Origin: Sisyra terminalis
Lineage: Eukaryota > Arthropoda > Insecta > Neuroptera > Sisyridae
DNA length: 64,000 nucleotides
Assembly (NCBI GenBank): GCA_958496175.1
Contig: OY292274.1
Coordinates: forward strand, 64,676,630-64,740,629
Reading direction: 5' to 3'
In this document: piece after piece, positions 12,948 through 22,632 of the stretch
Layout of the letters: every line of letters begins with the position of its first letter
How positions within the stretch are numbered: position 1 is the stretch's first letter
Translations under genes and position numbers: made by a program
Notes under the pieces: generated by a model
Told to the model about the DNA's origin: nothing
The model's input: the letters and a program-made list of their open reading frames with translations, nothing else
Databases searched by the model: none

Positions 12948-13658
12948 CAGTGGCGTTACTACCTAGAGGCTAGGCGGGGTAGTGCCCCGGGGCCCTCAAG
13001 CTCAGGGGGCCCTCGAATCCTTACCAGAAATCTCGATTGAACTGAACTTTTTGAAAATTCAGGTGAAAGTTCACCAATTATGTTAGGAAATAATGAGCAA
13101 ATATGGAGTGCTAGAATGCGACCTAACGAAAGTATTTACAGCAATGTTATTATTCTTTACAATTCCTATCACTTCTGCAGCAGCTATAAGGTCATTTAGC
13201 AAATTAAAAATAATAAAAAAATATTTAAGAAATAATATGGGCCAAACTCGATTCCGACGTTTATCGCTAATAGCAATTGAAAACAAAACTGCATCAAGCC
13301 TGGATTTAAACCAAGTCATTGATACTTTTGCGAAAACTAAAGCTAGAAAAAAATGGTAAATATAATTGTTATTTAGTCAGTTGGTAGACCTGTCCTTTAT
13401 ATAATAAACCCTTGAATCTTCTCTATTTCGTTTTATAAGCCAAACCTGCACCAAGTATTTATTATAATTTATGTTGGTACTGTTTAATATTTTTATTATC
13501 TGCCCTGCAGTGCCCAAAAAAGAGCTCAAGTAGCGTAGCATTTTTAAAGTATTGGATACTTCATATTTTTATTTGACAAAACCTAATCAGTTTACATAGC
13601 AGTGGGGCCCTATTTTTTAATTTGCTCCAGAGCCCTTGATTACCTAGTTACGCCACTG
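12948..13658 (+). mobile_element. hAT transposon, internally deleted (copy 1, 711 bp)
   Basis: The TIRs begin CAGTGGCGT at both ends. They are flanked by 8-bp duplications TTTATAAT (left) and TTTGCAAT (right) matching at six of eight positions, as expected for an old hAT insertion. Only the C-terminal part of the transposase remains. The subterminal regions (GGCGGGGTAGTGCCCCGGGG near the left end) recur in the copies at 28809, 34773 and 49227. It sits inside dispersed repeat A, so it is younger than that repeat. Confidence 0.88.
13093..13359 (+). pseudogene. hAT transposase C-terminal dimerisation fragment
   Basis: The 88-residue open frame contains the hAT C-terminal signature: LLFFTIPITSAAAIRSFSKL followed by KIIKKYLRNNMGQTR, then LSLIAIE and a DTFAKTKARKKW tail. 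In the ZMYM1-like branch of hAT the motif is IPVTSA.AERSFS; here the usual Ala-Glu-Arg reads Ala-Ile-Arg. The N-terminal zinc finger and RNase H-like catalytic core are absent, so it cannot transpose. The in-frame upstream start is arbitrary. Confidence 0.85.
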
Positions 13659-14039
13659 TTTGCAATATATTTTTATACTTTTTTTGCCATATTGAAAACT
13701 GAAAAAAGAAAAGTATATTTTTTGGGGATGGTTTTTTATATCAACCTTCAAAATAACACCTGCCAAAAAAATATATCTTATATGTTAATTAGTTGTCTAT
13801 CACATGTTAAAATTACAAAATGGTCAAATTGGTGGAACATAGTTTAAAAAAATAAAAATCAATTCCGGATACGTGGATGCATATATATATCAATTTTTAC
13901 AAAGACCTACATTAACATATGTATCCTCTATCTATATATCATCATAAATAAGTTCTTTAAACTTTTAATTGTCATAAAAATATACCTACAAATAAGTAAT
14001 GAACTATCATTATAAATAATATGCAATTGGGAATTTACG

Positions 14040-14464
14040 AGTTGTATTCAAAAACAAAATTTGAAGTCTGAGACTTTAAGCCTTTTTAAAATAAAAAATA
14101 ACAAAATTTGGATATTTGGAAATTTTCAAAATTTGCAATTTTCTAAGCTCAATATCTCTGGTGGGGGACCAGATAAAAATCTGAAATATCACGTCATTAT
14201 AATACTGTATGATAGTATTATGCACCGAAAATTTGGAGTTTGAGGTTTGACTAGGAGCAGAGGTATTGCAAGCACAAAATGTCAAAAAAATGTATATTTC
14301 AGTACCATACGTACTATAATGAGGTGATATTTCAGATTTTTATCTGGTTCCCAGAGATATTGAGCTCAGAAAAATGCAAATTTTGAAAATTTCCAAATTT
14401 TGTAATTTTTTATTTTAAAAAGGCTTAAAGTCTCAGACTTCAAATTTTGTTTTTGAATACAACT
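14040..14464. mobile_element. Palindromic MITE-like element, 425 bp
   Basis: The left end AGTTGTATTCAAAAACAAAA is repeated in inverse at the right end. The inverted arms extend about 165 bp each (14040-14208 and 14298-14464) around a roughly 90-bp spacer. The arms include AAGTCTGAGACTTTAAGCC, itself partly palindromic. Target duplications could not be recognised. There is no coding capacity. Confidence 0.75.
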
Positions 14465-16204
14465 AGTTCCTAATTGTTTGTAAAAAAAGTTTTAACGTGT
14501 AGACTCTTTCCCTTCCTTCACAATCTTTCCATGAAATTTGGAGTTTTTACAAATGAGAGCTAAAAATTTAGGCTGAAATTTCACCCCTTAAAATTGCATT
14601 TAGGTGAAAACGTCTTGGTACAATCTTATAGCTTATATTTTTATAAACACACTGCTTTTAGTTTAATTTTGATAGGACAAATAGGGCCTGATATAATCAA
14701 GTTTCCGCAAACCTTTAAAAGTGCGAAAATGTCTGCGCCTAGTAAAACTAATATGGCCACCACTGGAAAACTAAAAACAATAAAATTAAAATAATGATGA
14801 ATTTGAACTACCAACATGTTGGGGTGATAACACCCAAAAAATCAGAACTAAAGAAAAAAGTCAAGCGACCAGTGCTGGACCGACTGAATTGGACTAACCT
14901 TAACGTAAAATATTTGGAGTATTTTAGAACCATTTTTATATCTCTCATTTACGTCAGACCTACCAGTAACAGAAGATATAATAATCGATACCACACAATT
15001 TTTTTTTTTTTATAATGGTCGAGCAACCATTTTATTTATTTTTGGACCACTTTATTTGGACTGACCCCTCAATCATTAAGCGTATTTTTCCACCTTTAGA
15101 AATGGAAGCTCCTTCTATATATACTTTATTCCATCGTATTTATCTGACTAAGTTTTGGTCTAATAAAAAATTTCCCGAACTCTTTGAAACGTAAAATTTC
15201 CCCCGTTTCATTCGACTGAACTTTTCGTTTTGGTATTTTCTCTCGCAATGAAAACGAACCGAAAAAAATTTGTTTTGCAAATTTCTGTTGGGGAGGCGAT
15301 TTTTTCGCCGTAGATATATCTAATGAATAATGGAAATGATGGAATAAGAAAACGGGTGTTTTGAAACGACTTGTAGCACAAGTAAGTAAATGTTTTGATT
15401 TACAACAGCATTAACGTATTAATATTATTTATTTACAATAATTCATACAATATTAATAAGCGAAACATATCAGAGCAACAATAAATCACAATGTTGTACG
15501 GTAGAACAAGCACAAATGTAATACGACATACCTTGTAAATGTTATCAACTAGCTCCAGGGTTTTGGTATAGTTTCAGTGGTGGTGACAAGCTACAAGCTC
15601 GCAAGCATGTATTTGATTTGCATTTAGCAACTCACTCGACTATAAAATCACCCTATCCCGATTTCCACCCCACACCCCCCGTTTCACCCACCACCCACCG
15701 CAGCCTACACGCTCCGGGAGTTCAATTCGTCTTGATAAATATTTGAGTGATTGATTTCTTACTTTTTCCCGATGGCTGATGCGTCCAATTGACAATGTCA
15801 CACATATCTCTCTATATGTACACACACGTGCAAGAGATGCTATTATATGTGCTATCCGTATACCTGTGCCACGTCTTCCACGTCGATAAATAATTCAAAT
15901 GATAAAAATACAATTGGAAAACAATTTATTTTATTGCGAGCTACGATATCCGACATGTATCGCCTTGTCAGAGATATCTCGGTGACACACCTAATGCAAT
16001 AATATAATGCAACTGATTATGTTATAACTTTTCCTCACACTTGACAAAAACGGATGTTGAATAGCTATGTTCTTTCACTGTGCATTATCTTTTGCGATAT
16101 GCAAATATGAAAATAATCAATTATTTATGGCCAGAGGGATAAATATTTTATTGGAATTATTTCTTATCAAAACTGTTCTTAGACTTCCAATAAACATTTG
16201 ACTT
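14465..16204. other. Non-coding stretch; GC-richer around 15640-15830
   Basis: No exon or element is recognised. The 15.64-15.83 kb part is C-rich (runs of CCACCC) and lies outside visible repeats. It could be host non-coding sequence. Confidence 0.35.
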
Positions 16205-16275
16205 AATAGATGATAAAATTCAGTCTCAGCTTTTATTAAATAAGAAGATAATTCAGGTTGTTAAAGATTAAAAAT
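16205..16275. repeat. Penelope-like terminal unit fragment
   Basis: TAGATGATAAAATTCAGTCTCAGC and AAGATAATTCAGGTTGTTAA match the edge of the units at 18.78 and 19.38 kb that hold hammerhead-like motifs. Here the block sits directly before a Penelope-like RT segment, which links those units to PLEs. Confidence 0.65.
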
Positions 16276-16276
16276 T

Positions 16277-16609
16277 GTGGATGAAGAATGTAAGTATGTT
16301 AATCAGTTCATCAAGATATCTAAGGGGGCGTTAATTGAACTGATCACTTTGTGCTTTAATAGTAGCTATTTCACCTATGAGGGCAATTTTTACTTTCAAT
16401 TATATGGTACGAGTATGGGGAATCCAGCAAGTCCTGCGTTAGCCAATTTAGTTATATATTACGTATTAAACAATATATTGAAGATTTTGCCGTTTGAAGT
16501 TCCATTTATTTATTTATATGTCGATGACACTTTGGCGGCAGTACCAAGTATAGAAAAAAAATTAAAAAAAACGATCATAAACAACCTGAATTGTCTTCTT
16601 AAATGTTAA
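16277..16609 (+). pseudogene. Penelope-like element RT fragment
   Basis: The 110-residue frame contains the PLE reverse transcriptase core: FQLYGTSMGNPASPALANLV, then after about 20 residues PFIYLYVDDTLAAVP with the catalytic YVDD. This GTSMGNP.SP.LAN form is a different lineage from the GLVMGSPLSG copy at 8.8-9.6 kb. The frame starts after a terminal-unit fragment and stops before the thumb region. The upstream RT fingers and the GIY-YIG domain are missing. It is a truncated, non-functional copy. Confidence 0.85.
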
Positions 16610-16889
16610 TACCGAGAAAAAAATTTAAATATGGAACCCAAATGAATTTTATTTGAAGAAGCAAATGCATTATGAATAGTAACTAAAGTATGTTAGGCTC
16701 CTAAAGCGTTCCATCACTTTTGGTAAAAAATACCATTTATTACATAATGTTCTGGAAAACAAGCTTATATCTCTGGCAAAATTATTGTGGAAAATAGCTG
16801 GATTTTTATAAAACAGTTTTGGTAGAAGCTTGAACTCTGATGTCGAACTTTCCATTACTATTAATTTATTTTTAAAGCATCGTGAAAAT

Positions 16890-17040
16890 TAACAAAATAC
16901 AATAAAATAATTGTTTAAAAATAAGAACTTAAATCAGCGTAGGTCACTTTTTTACGAAGTTATCTTCAACTAGTGTAATGGATTTTCCAGAACTGAAGTA
17001 AACTTACCTTAAAATATTATTTACTGACACTTATCAATAA
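16890..17040 (-). repeat. Dispersed repeat B, interrupted copy (left part)
   Basis: Reverse complement of the segment at about 22430-22560 (shared blocks AATAATATTTTAAGGT and GATTTAAGTTCT). It continues on the other side of the 17041-18256 element at about 18257-18300. Confidence 0.7.
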
Positions 17041-18256
17041 CACTGATCAACAAAAAAACTTTTTTTCTGTGTAACAAGAAAAATTTTGGCTGATTCTGTT
17101 AGGAATAAGGTCAAGTAGAGTAGAATTAGTAGTCTAAACTTTTAGATAGGAATAATTTTATTGTAATATGATTTTTTTTACTTTTCTTAAATTACAAATT
17201 ATTTTAACAAAAATTAAATTTTTATCAATGTTATAATATTAATATAAGTACTTCCTTATGATTTTCTCCTATATTTGTCGTAGGAACGTCCCTCTGTAAT
17301 CCCCAGCGACAATTTGCCAGCATAGTTGGACTCCATTTTCCCTGGTATCGTTTTTCTATGGTAAAAATGTCTTGGTGGAATCTTTCCCCGTGTTCATCAC
17401 TAACGGCACCCAAGTTTTAACGTTTAACCCCAGTTTATAATTCTCTAAAAGTTCCTCGACAATAATTTTATAGTCATTTGATCGGTGATTTCCAAGAAAA
17501 TTTTCAGTGATTTTTATAAATGATTCCCAAGCTGATTTTTCTAGATCATTGAGTTGTTCTTTAAATATATCATCTTTTATGACTTGCCTGATGTGAGGAC
17601 CTACAAACACACCTTCTTTAATCTTAGCGTCACTGATTTAAGGGAATTTTTCTTTTAGTTATTGAAATCCAGCGCCATTTTTATCCATTGATTTCACAAA
17701 GTTTTTCATCAGGCCAAGTTTTATATGGAGAGGTGGTAAAAATATATCTTCAGGTTGGACCAATGGAGCATGTTTTATATTTTTTATTCCTGGAGTAAGA
17801 GATCGTCTGGTGCGCCAATTTTTTTTTAACGTAATGGTTTTCCCTATCCCTACTATCCCATTCACAAAGAAAACAACAAAATCTTGTATACCCAAGATGC
17901 AATCCTAATAAAAGAGCAACAACTTTTGAATCACAGCAAATTTTCCATTTATGTTCGTCAGATGTAATCTTTTCTAAAAGAAATTTCATTGTTTCATAGG
18001 ATTCGTTCATGTTAGCACTATAACCAACCGGTACAGAGGGAAGATTATTACCATTATTGTAACAAAACTGCCTTTAAGCTTGTTTTTCAATTTTGTATTG
18101 TATTCCCAAAATATTAATAACACCACAGACATTGTTACAAAATATCACGGAAACTAGACCTACTCAAATTAATATACATATGATTTTGTGGAGAGATAGG
18201 TAGATATTTCGAAATGACTGCTTACTTTTCTTGTTATAAATTTTTGTTGATCTGTG
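17041..18256. mobile_element. TIR element carrying an unassigned ORF
   Basis: The left end CACTGATCAACAAAAA and the right end (complement CACAGATCAACAAAAA) form TIRs of about 16 bp, with further similarity to TAACAAGAAAA. The flanks are TAA on both sides, suggesting a 3-bp TWA target duplication. A paralogous repeat at about 22405-22560 lacks the element and acts as an empty site. The interior is filled by the broken ORF described separately. TWA duplications are typical of PIF/Harbinger elements, but the ORF does not look like a Harbinger transposase, so the superfamily is left open. Confidence 0.7.
17226..18075 (-). pseudogene. Conserved arthropod repeat-borne ORF, broken; function unknown
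   Basis: The minus strand gives successive overlapping pieces of one protein. First is LPSVPVGYSANMNESYETMK with YTRFCCFLCEWDSRDRENHY (about 18075-17840). After a frameshift comes APLVQPEDIFLPPLHIKLGL with MKNFVKSMDKNGAGF. Then follow GPHIRQVIKDD and ENFLGNHRSNDYK, and finally GAVSDEHGERFHQDI with EKRYQGKWSPTMLA. I recognise this as a family widespread and multicopy in arthropod genomes under uncharacterised names. A segment is deleted before GAVSDEHGER, and at least three frameshifts and a stop break it. The CC..CEW..RDR..HY cluster could bind metal. No catalytic assignment is made. Confidence 0.75.
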
Positions 18257-18360
18257 TAATTATTATCGAAAGTATGACAGAATATGTATACCTACAAATA
18301 AATAAAGTACCATCACAATAAATAATATGCAATTTGATGGCATTCGATATTCGATTACAC

Positions 18361-18440
18361 CAGCGGTTCCTAACCTTTTTCAGTCGCGGACCACCAAGGA
18401 AATCAAACATAATGCCAAGGACCCCTGAGTGAAAAAAACT
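18361..18440. repeat. hAT-like 5' terminal fragment
   Basis: CAGCGGTTCCTAACCTTTTTC followed by GTCGCGGACCACC resembles the 5' terminus common to a group of animal hAT elements (CAGTGGTTCTCAACC type). No matching right end or target duplication is evident nearby. Confidence 0.5.
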
Positions 18441-18771
18441 GACTGCTGAATTTGGTTTATATCATTAATATAAAGTCTTTAAATAAGTAATTTGTTGATT
18501 TAACTTGTACTATATTTTCATTATCAACCCTTAGCAGTCTTGTTACTTCTTTCGACCCACACCGTGTTACTTTCGACCCGCCTACGTGATTGAAAGTAAC
18601 AACTGACAATTTTTTTTAACTCTATGTTATTCATATAAAACACACGATAATTTAATAAATCAATTTACTATTATGAAAAACATAAACAAAATTGGCAATA
18701 ATAACACCCAGCTAGATTTCAAGGTAAAAGTACAAATTGTTACTTTTGTACCCGGTCTCCCCTAATACTAA

Positions 18772-19020
18772 CTAATATAGATGATAAAAATCAGATCTCA
18801 GCTTTTATATTTTTTTAAATAAGAAGAAAATTCAGGTTATTTAAGAATTTTTTGTTTTTTTTATTTTTTATTTAATATTTTATTGTTCAATTAGCTACGT
18901 TTCGTTACTAATCGTAACTTCCTCAGGCTTCTTGATTCACAAAATAAAAAATAAAAAAACAAAAAGATCTTAAATAACCTGAATTTTCATCTTATTTAAA
19001 AAAACTAACTAATATGTGAA
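18772..19020 (-). repeat. Penelope-like terminal unit with hammerhead-like motif (unit 1)
   Basis: The unit is bounded by TAGATGATAAAAATCAGATC on the left and an inverted AGATCTTAAATAACCTGAAT block on the right. The same edges occur at 19372 and 16205. Its centre carries the hammerhead-like motif at 18888-18934. PLE copies are typically flanked by such terminal repeats (pLTRs). No RT is attached here. Confidence 0.65.
18888..18934 (-). ncRNA. Hammerhead-ribozyme-like motif 1
   Basis: Minus strand reads core CTGAGGA, one extra A, helix II GTTAC/GTAAC with loop GATTA, then GAAACGTA. Helix I strands CAAGAAGC and GCTAATTG pair at six of eight positions. The ACGT at helix III is self-complementary, so helix III could form only in a dimer. 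The extra nucleotide after A9 departs from the textbook core. Confidence 0.55.
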
Positions 19021-19118
19021 GTTAAGTTCAATTGTTGGTATTCTTATCCATTTTATTATGCATTAATGATTCTTATTTTATGGATACTTTTAATATTTGA
19101 TGTTTTTATTAAATTTTT

Positions 19119-19156
19119 ATACGACGTTTCGCCACTTTCGCAGCTTCTTCAGGTAC
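19119..19156 (-). ncRNA. Hammerhead-ribozyme-like motif 2
   Basis: Minus strand: CTGAAGA, extra A, helix II GCTGC/GTGGC with a GAAA loop, then GAAACGTC giving a canonical GUC cleavage triplet. A short helix I forms from GTAC and GTAT. Sequence of this form (a CTGAAGA...GCGAAACGTC block) is familiar from Penelope-like termini. Its primary sequence differs from motifs 1 and 3, so it is a different family. Confidence 0.55.
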
Positions 19157-19371
19157 TACAAACAGACAGTAACAATATTACATAATTAATACAATAATAC
19201 ATTTAAACACAAAATACACTTAATAAAATACCTCAATTATAAACATCTAATTTTTTACATCCATGTAAAATAATTTTTTCATGTAATAATAAATTTTAAA
19301 TTCATGTAAAATAAGTTAAGTTCAATATGGGCTATTATTGATGAATATAGTTGCAAAAGATACAACGTTCA

Positions 19372-19600
19372 ATCGTTTACAACATAGATGATAAAAATCA
19401 GATCTCAGCTTTAAAATTGTTTAAATAAGCGAAAAATTCAGGTTGTTTAAGATCTTTAATTTTTTAATATTTTATTTTTTCAAAAAGCAACGTTTCGTTA
19501 CGTAATCGTAACTTCCTCAGGCTTCTTGATTTACAAAATTTAATATTTTTAATTTTATTCAATAAATAAGTAAAAATTAAAAAATTACACCTATAGTTTA
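19372..19600 (-). repeat. Penelope-like terminal unit with hammerhead-like motif (unit 2)
   Basis: The same edge block TAGATGATAAAAATCAGATC as unit 1, followed by TTCAGGTTGTTTAAGATCTT and the hammerhead-like motif at 19481-19528. It runs in the same direction as unit 1, about 600 bp away. Together they could be the two terminal repeats of a collapsed PLE, but no RT lies between them. Confidence 0.65.
19481..19528 (-). ncRNA. Hammerhead-ribozyme-like motif 3 (best preserved)
   Basis: Minus strand: helix I CAAGAAGC pairs at all eight positions (one G-U) with GCTTTTTG. The core is CTGAGGA plus one extra A. Helix II is GTTACG/CGTAAC with loop ATTA, perfectly paired. It is followed by GAAA and CGTT, with GUU as the cleavage triplet. 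Helix III is only the ACGT palindrome. Confidence 0.6.
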
Positions 19601-20559
19601 TAACGACAAAGTAGATACATTTTGAGGTTGGTAGATCTATTAACCGAATAATTCTTTCCATCCATCGAACCAATCTATCAAATTTTCTTCATTACAGCTG
19701 AGAAATTGGTGCGCATTATTGTTAGTTTGAGCAATTGATAGCAGCAGCGGTAATTTTCGTGGAAGCCGCCATGATAATAATTGAAGCCAAGTGGATAAAT
19801 GGGAGTGTGGCCGAGAAAAATGAATCTAATGAAGAAAATCATTAGCTCAGCGACTCCCATATCGTACGTATACAGTATACAGTGTATATTTATTCGGTGG
19901 TTGATTTGTAGCAATCTTGCCGAGTTGATAGTCTCCCGAGTAAGCAATTACGGTGTAATGTTGCCGAGTGAAAGAGCATAACAACACGATAATAACAACC
20001 CCGAGATTCATTATCATCGTCATTTTCCAAGTCTAGATAACACACACCAATCTGTTTCTGCTTCATTTCTTGAAATATTAACGGCCGTTTAATTGGAATT
20101 TAACCAACTGTGATGGACTCTAATTATGCTGGTGCTGCATACACACATATAATGTACGTATGTACCCCATTGAAGTCACGCATACGTGTCTAGTGTCTAT
20201 CCCCGTAGCCACCCCTGTGAAATATTGATTCAAAAATATATCGCGTTCTGGACTAATTAGGCAGCGATTCATCGAGGCATTCAATCTCTCTCAGACGCAG
20301 ACATCCATAACAGATTCCACATATGTACCAGAATTGATTGCTTTTCAAATGTGAGAAGGTCGCTGCCATGCCAGTTCAATGCTGCTGTCATTACCCTCGA
20401 ATCGCTACCCTTAAAAAATTATGTCCGGAAAAACGCGGTTTTTGTAGTCGCATTACGCATTAGTGAAAATGTCTAAAGGGGATGGTAATGCCTAGACAGT
20501 TAACTCAAAAATAATCGATTGTTAATAGAAAAAAAGAATTCCTTATCCACTATTTAATT
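19601..20559. other. Non-repetitive stretch, relatively GC-rich from about 19700 to 20400
   Basis: No exon is recognised. The base composition resembles host intergenic or intronic DNA rather than the surrounding element debris. Confidence 0.35.
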
Positions 20560-20945
20560 ATTGTATTTTTACAACGCCTGCTCTGGAAGTTGACTTTTCG
20601 AGCGTTGTATGTCACCTTCAAAATACACAATAATCGCATACTTGATTATATGTGTTTCATAAACGCACATGTTCGGTTAAATATGACATAACTGCATAGA
20701 TTTCGCCTAAACTATACGACTATAGAAATATAACCTTACGAACACAGTCTGTACTTGACTCGCTCTATCTTTCTCACTTTATTAGACTGCTGAAACGCTA
20801 TTTGATGCCACGACAATAACTTACTTTTTGTCGTTTTTTTATGCGATAAAATTAAAATTTGAAATAATAGAAAAAATAATTTTTAAAATTATCCCATTTC
20901 TCTCAAATTGAACTTCCAGAGCAGTAGTTGTAAAAATTATTGTAT
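20560..20945. mobile_element. MITE, about 385 bp, 35-bp TIRs
   Basis: The left end TTTTTACAACGCCTGCTCTG and, inverted at the right end, TTTTTACAACTACTGCTCTG followed by GAAGTT form TIRs of roughly 35 bp. There is no ORF. The right terminus overlaps the left terminus of the next palindrome in the block TAAAAATTATTGTATG. Confidence 0.65.
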
Positions 20946-21172
20946 GCTACTGGTGGGATAAGTAGCAAATATGGCAGTCGTGATTACGACATTCGCTGTC
21001 AGGTTTATGGGGCATTCGTATGAAGACTCGTGTGACTATCGCAACTCGCCTAACGGCTCGTTGCGACATCTGCCACACTCGTCTTCATACGAATGCCCCA
21101 TAAACCTTACGCTCATGTCGCAAAGCACGACTGTCAAATTATTTGCTACTTATCCCACATGTAGCATAAATA
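20938..21172. mobile_element. Small perfect-hairpin MITE, about 235 bp
   Basis: Almost the whole element is an inverted repeat. TATGCTAC..GTGGGATAAG and GGTTTATGGGGCATTCG are found on the left and their complements on the right. The innermost hairpin is CGCAACTCGCC/GGCTCGTTGCG. It is GC-richer than its surroundings. There is no ORF beyond chance. Confidence 0.75.
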
Positions 21173-21209
21173 ACTATTAACTATTTTTTCATAATTAAAC
21201 TATGGTAAA

Positions 21210-21620
21210 AGATCTAGCCGATTAAGCATTTGAAAACTGCACTAGCATCTAATGAAGTATCTTACCTTGTTTTTATTATTTTTCATCTAAGATAGCCATA
21301 CATTTAAACTCAAACCCCTAATTCGTATAGTAAGGGAATAATGGAAGTGACAACCCTTAACGTAAATATACTTTTTTCTCAATACCTATTGAAGATATCT
21401 TCATGAAATTGAAACTATACATTACTATTGATAAACTAATTGTAATATAGTTTTTTGAGAGTTTTTACAATATAAGAAACTGAAAAACGAGAAGTATATA
21501 TTTTGGGGGTGATTTTTTATACCAACATCCAAAATGACCCTTACCAAAAAAATATATCTTATATATTAATTAGTCAGCTATCACATGTTAAAATTACCAA
21601 ATGATCGAATTGGTGGAACA
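21210..21620 (+). repeat. Dispersed repeat A, copy 2
   Basis: It runs from GATCTAGCCGATTAAGC to CATGTTAAAATTACC, colinear with copy 1 but without the hAT element. It therefore shows the uninterrupted target of the 12948-13658 insertion. Confidence 0.75.
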
Positions 21621-22404
21621 TAAAAAGAATGATAGAAAACCCATCACAAAAACTAACCACTGAACTAATTGGTCTTACAAAAAAAGCAGATTACAGTAGT
21701 AACGAACCTAATAATCGGCTACTGGGGACTGAAAAAGCACCTGTACACAATGAGATTAGCGTGTGCTTTTCCGGGAATACACTCTTTCCTGATACCACAA
21801 ATGCTAAGGAATAAGAAGTATTGGTAAACTAAAGAAAATATGGGTTTCACAACAGGCAAAATACCTAAAACCTGCAGTGAAGAAGAAGAAGAACTTAAGA
21901 GTTGTTTTGGTCTATTTTTTTCATATCTAGAAGATACATGGCTCCTTAAAGCTAGCCCCTCAACTATTGGTTTTTCAAGATTTTCCTCATTCGTTTGTTC
22001 GTCAACTTTTTATAATTTTATACCTATAAATAATATAAAAATAATTACGAATTATGTTAATTTATTCTACATTGAACCATCGTTACTGTTTTCTTCAACA
22101 TTAGTAATTATACCAATCATATCAAACATGGAGGCCAATATTTCAGCGGCTTTTATAATATTTGATTTACGAACGAATATGTGATACTAAATAGTAAATA
22201 ACAGTCGATATATAAGCGCAACAGTCTACTGTTCTGTTTCTTTTACCCAATCACATGAATATCTTCGAATTTCTTCATAGGTGTTCGAATTTAGTAATGC
22301 AATATTATGTTTTGTTATTAATATGCTTCGATCGTACCCTTACTTTTAAAATATTTTTGCGATATCTTAAAAATTCAAGAGTTAATTTGATGTAATTTAA
22401 TATT
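21621..22404. other. Stretch following repeat A; open frames without recognised motif
   Basis: Two plus-strand frames follow repeat A: 21629-21814 (61 aa) and 21840-22184 (114 aa, containing a run of Glu). They could be remnants of the internal coding part of the repeat A element. No family is recognised and no splice signals are convincing. Confidence 0.3.
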
Positions 22405-22560
22405 TTCGGAAGATAACATTCTGCGTTTGATAATTGATAAGTTACAGTAAATAATATTTTAAGGTCAGTTTACCTCAGTTCTTTAAAATTCATTACATTA
22501 ATTGAAAATGATTTCGTATATAGTTAACTAAGCTGATTTAAGTTCTCATTTTTAAACAAT
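22405..22560 (+). repeat. Dispersed repeat B, uninterrupted copy
   Basis: It matches the two flanks of the 17041-18256 element in inverse orientation, with no insert. It therefore serves as an empty site. Confidence 0.7.
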
Positions 22561-22632
22561 TCCGCCGAATTTGGGAAATAACGGACACCCTATTAAACAT
22601 TCATTAGTTATTGTAACATATTGAATAAAATA

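Larger units (their letters stand above)
12724..14039 (+). repeat. Dispersed repeat A, copy 1 (interrupted by a hAT element)
   Basis: It begins GGATCTAGCCGATTAA and runs through the block ATGAAATTGAAACTATGCATG. After the hAT insertion it continues to CATGTTAAAATTACAAAATGG and about 14039. The same blocks occur at 21210-21620, at 40860-41237 and inverted at 42049-42290. It is probably the internal or terminal part of an unidentified DNA element, and no ORF of its own is intact. Confidence 0.7.

Noticed and set aside
16670..16855. Minus-strand 61-codon ORF next to a PLE fragment
   Set aside because: No PLE or other motif, and it is on the opposite strand to the RT.
17041..18256. Assignment of the TIR element to PIF/Harbinger
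   Set aside because: The TWA-type flank fits, but the ORF lacks recognisable Harbinger transposase blocks, so the superfamily was left open.
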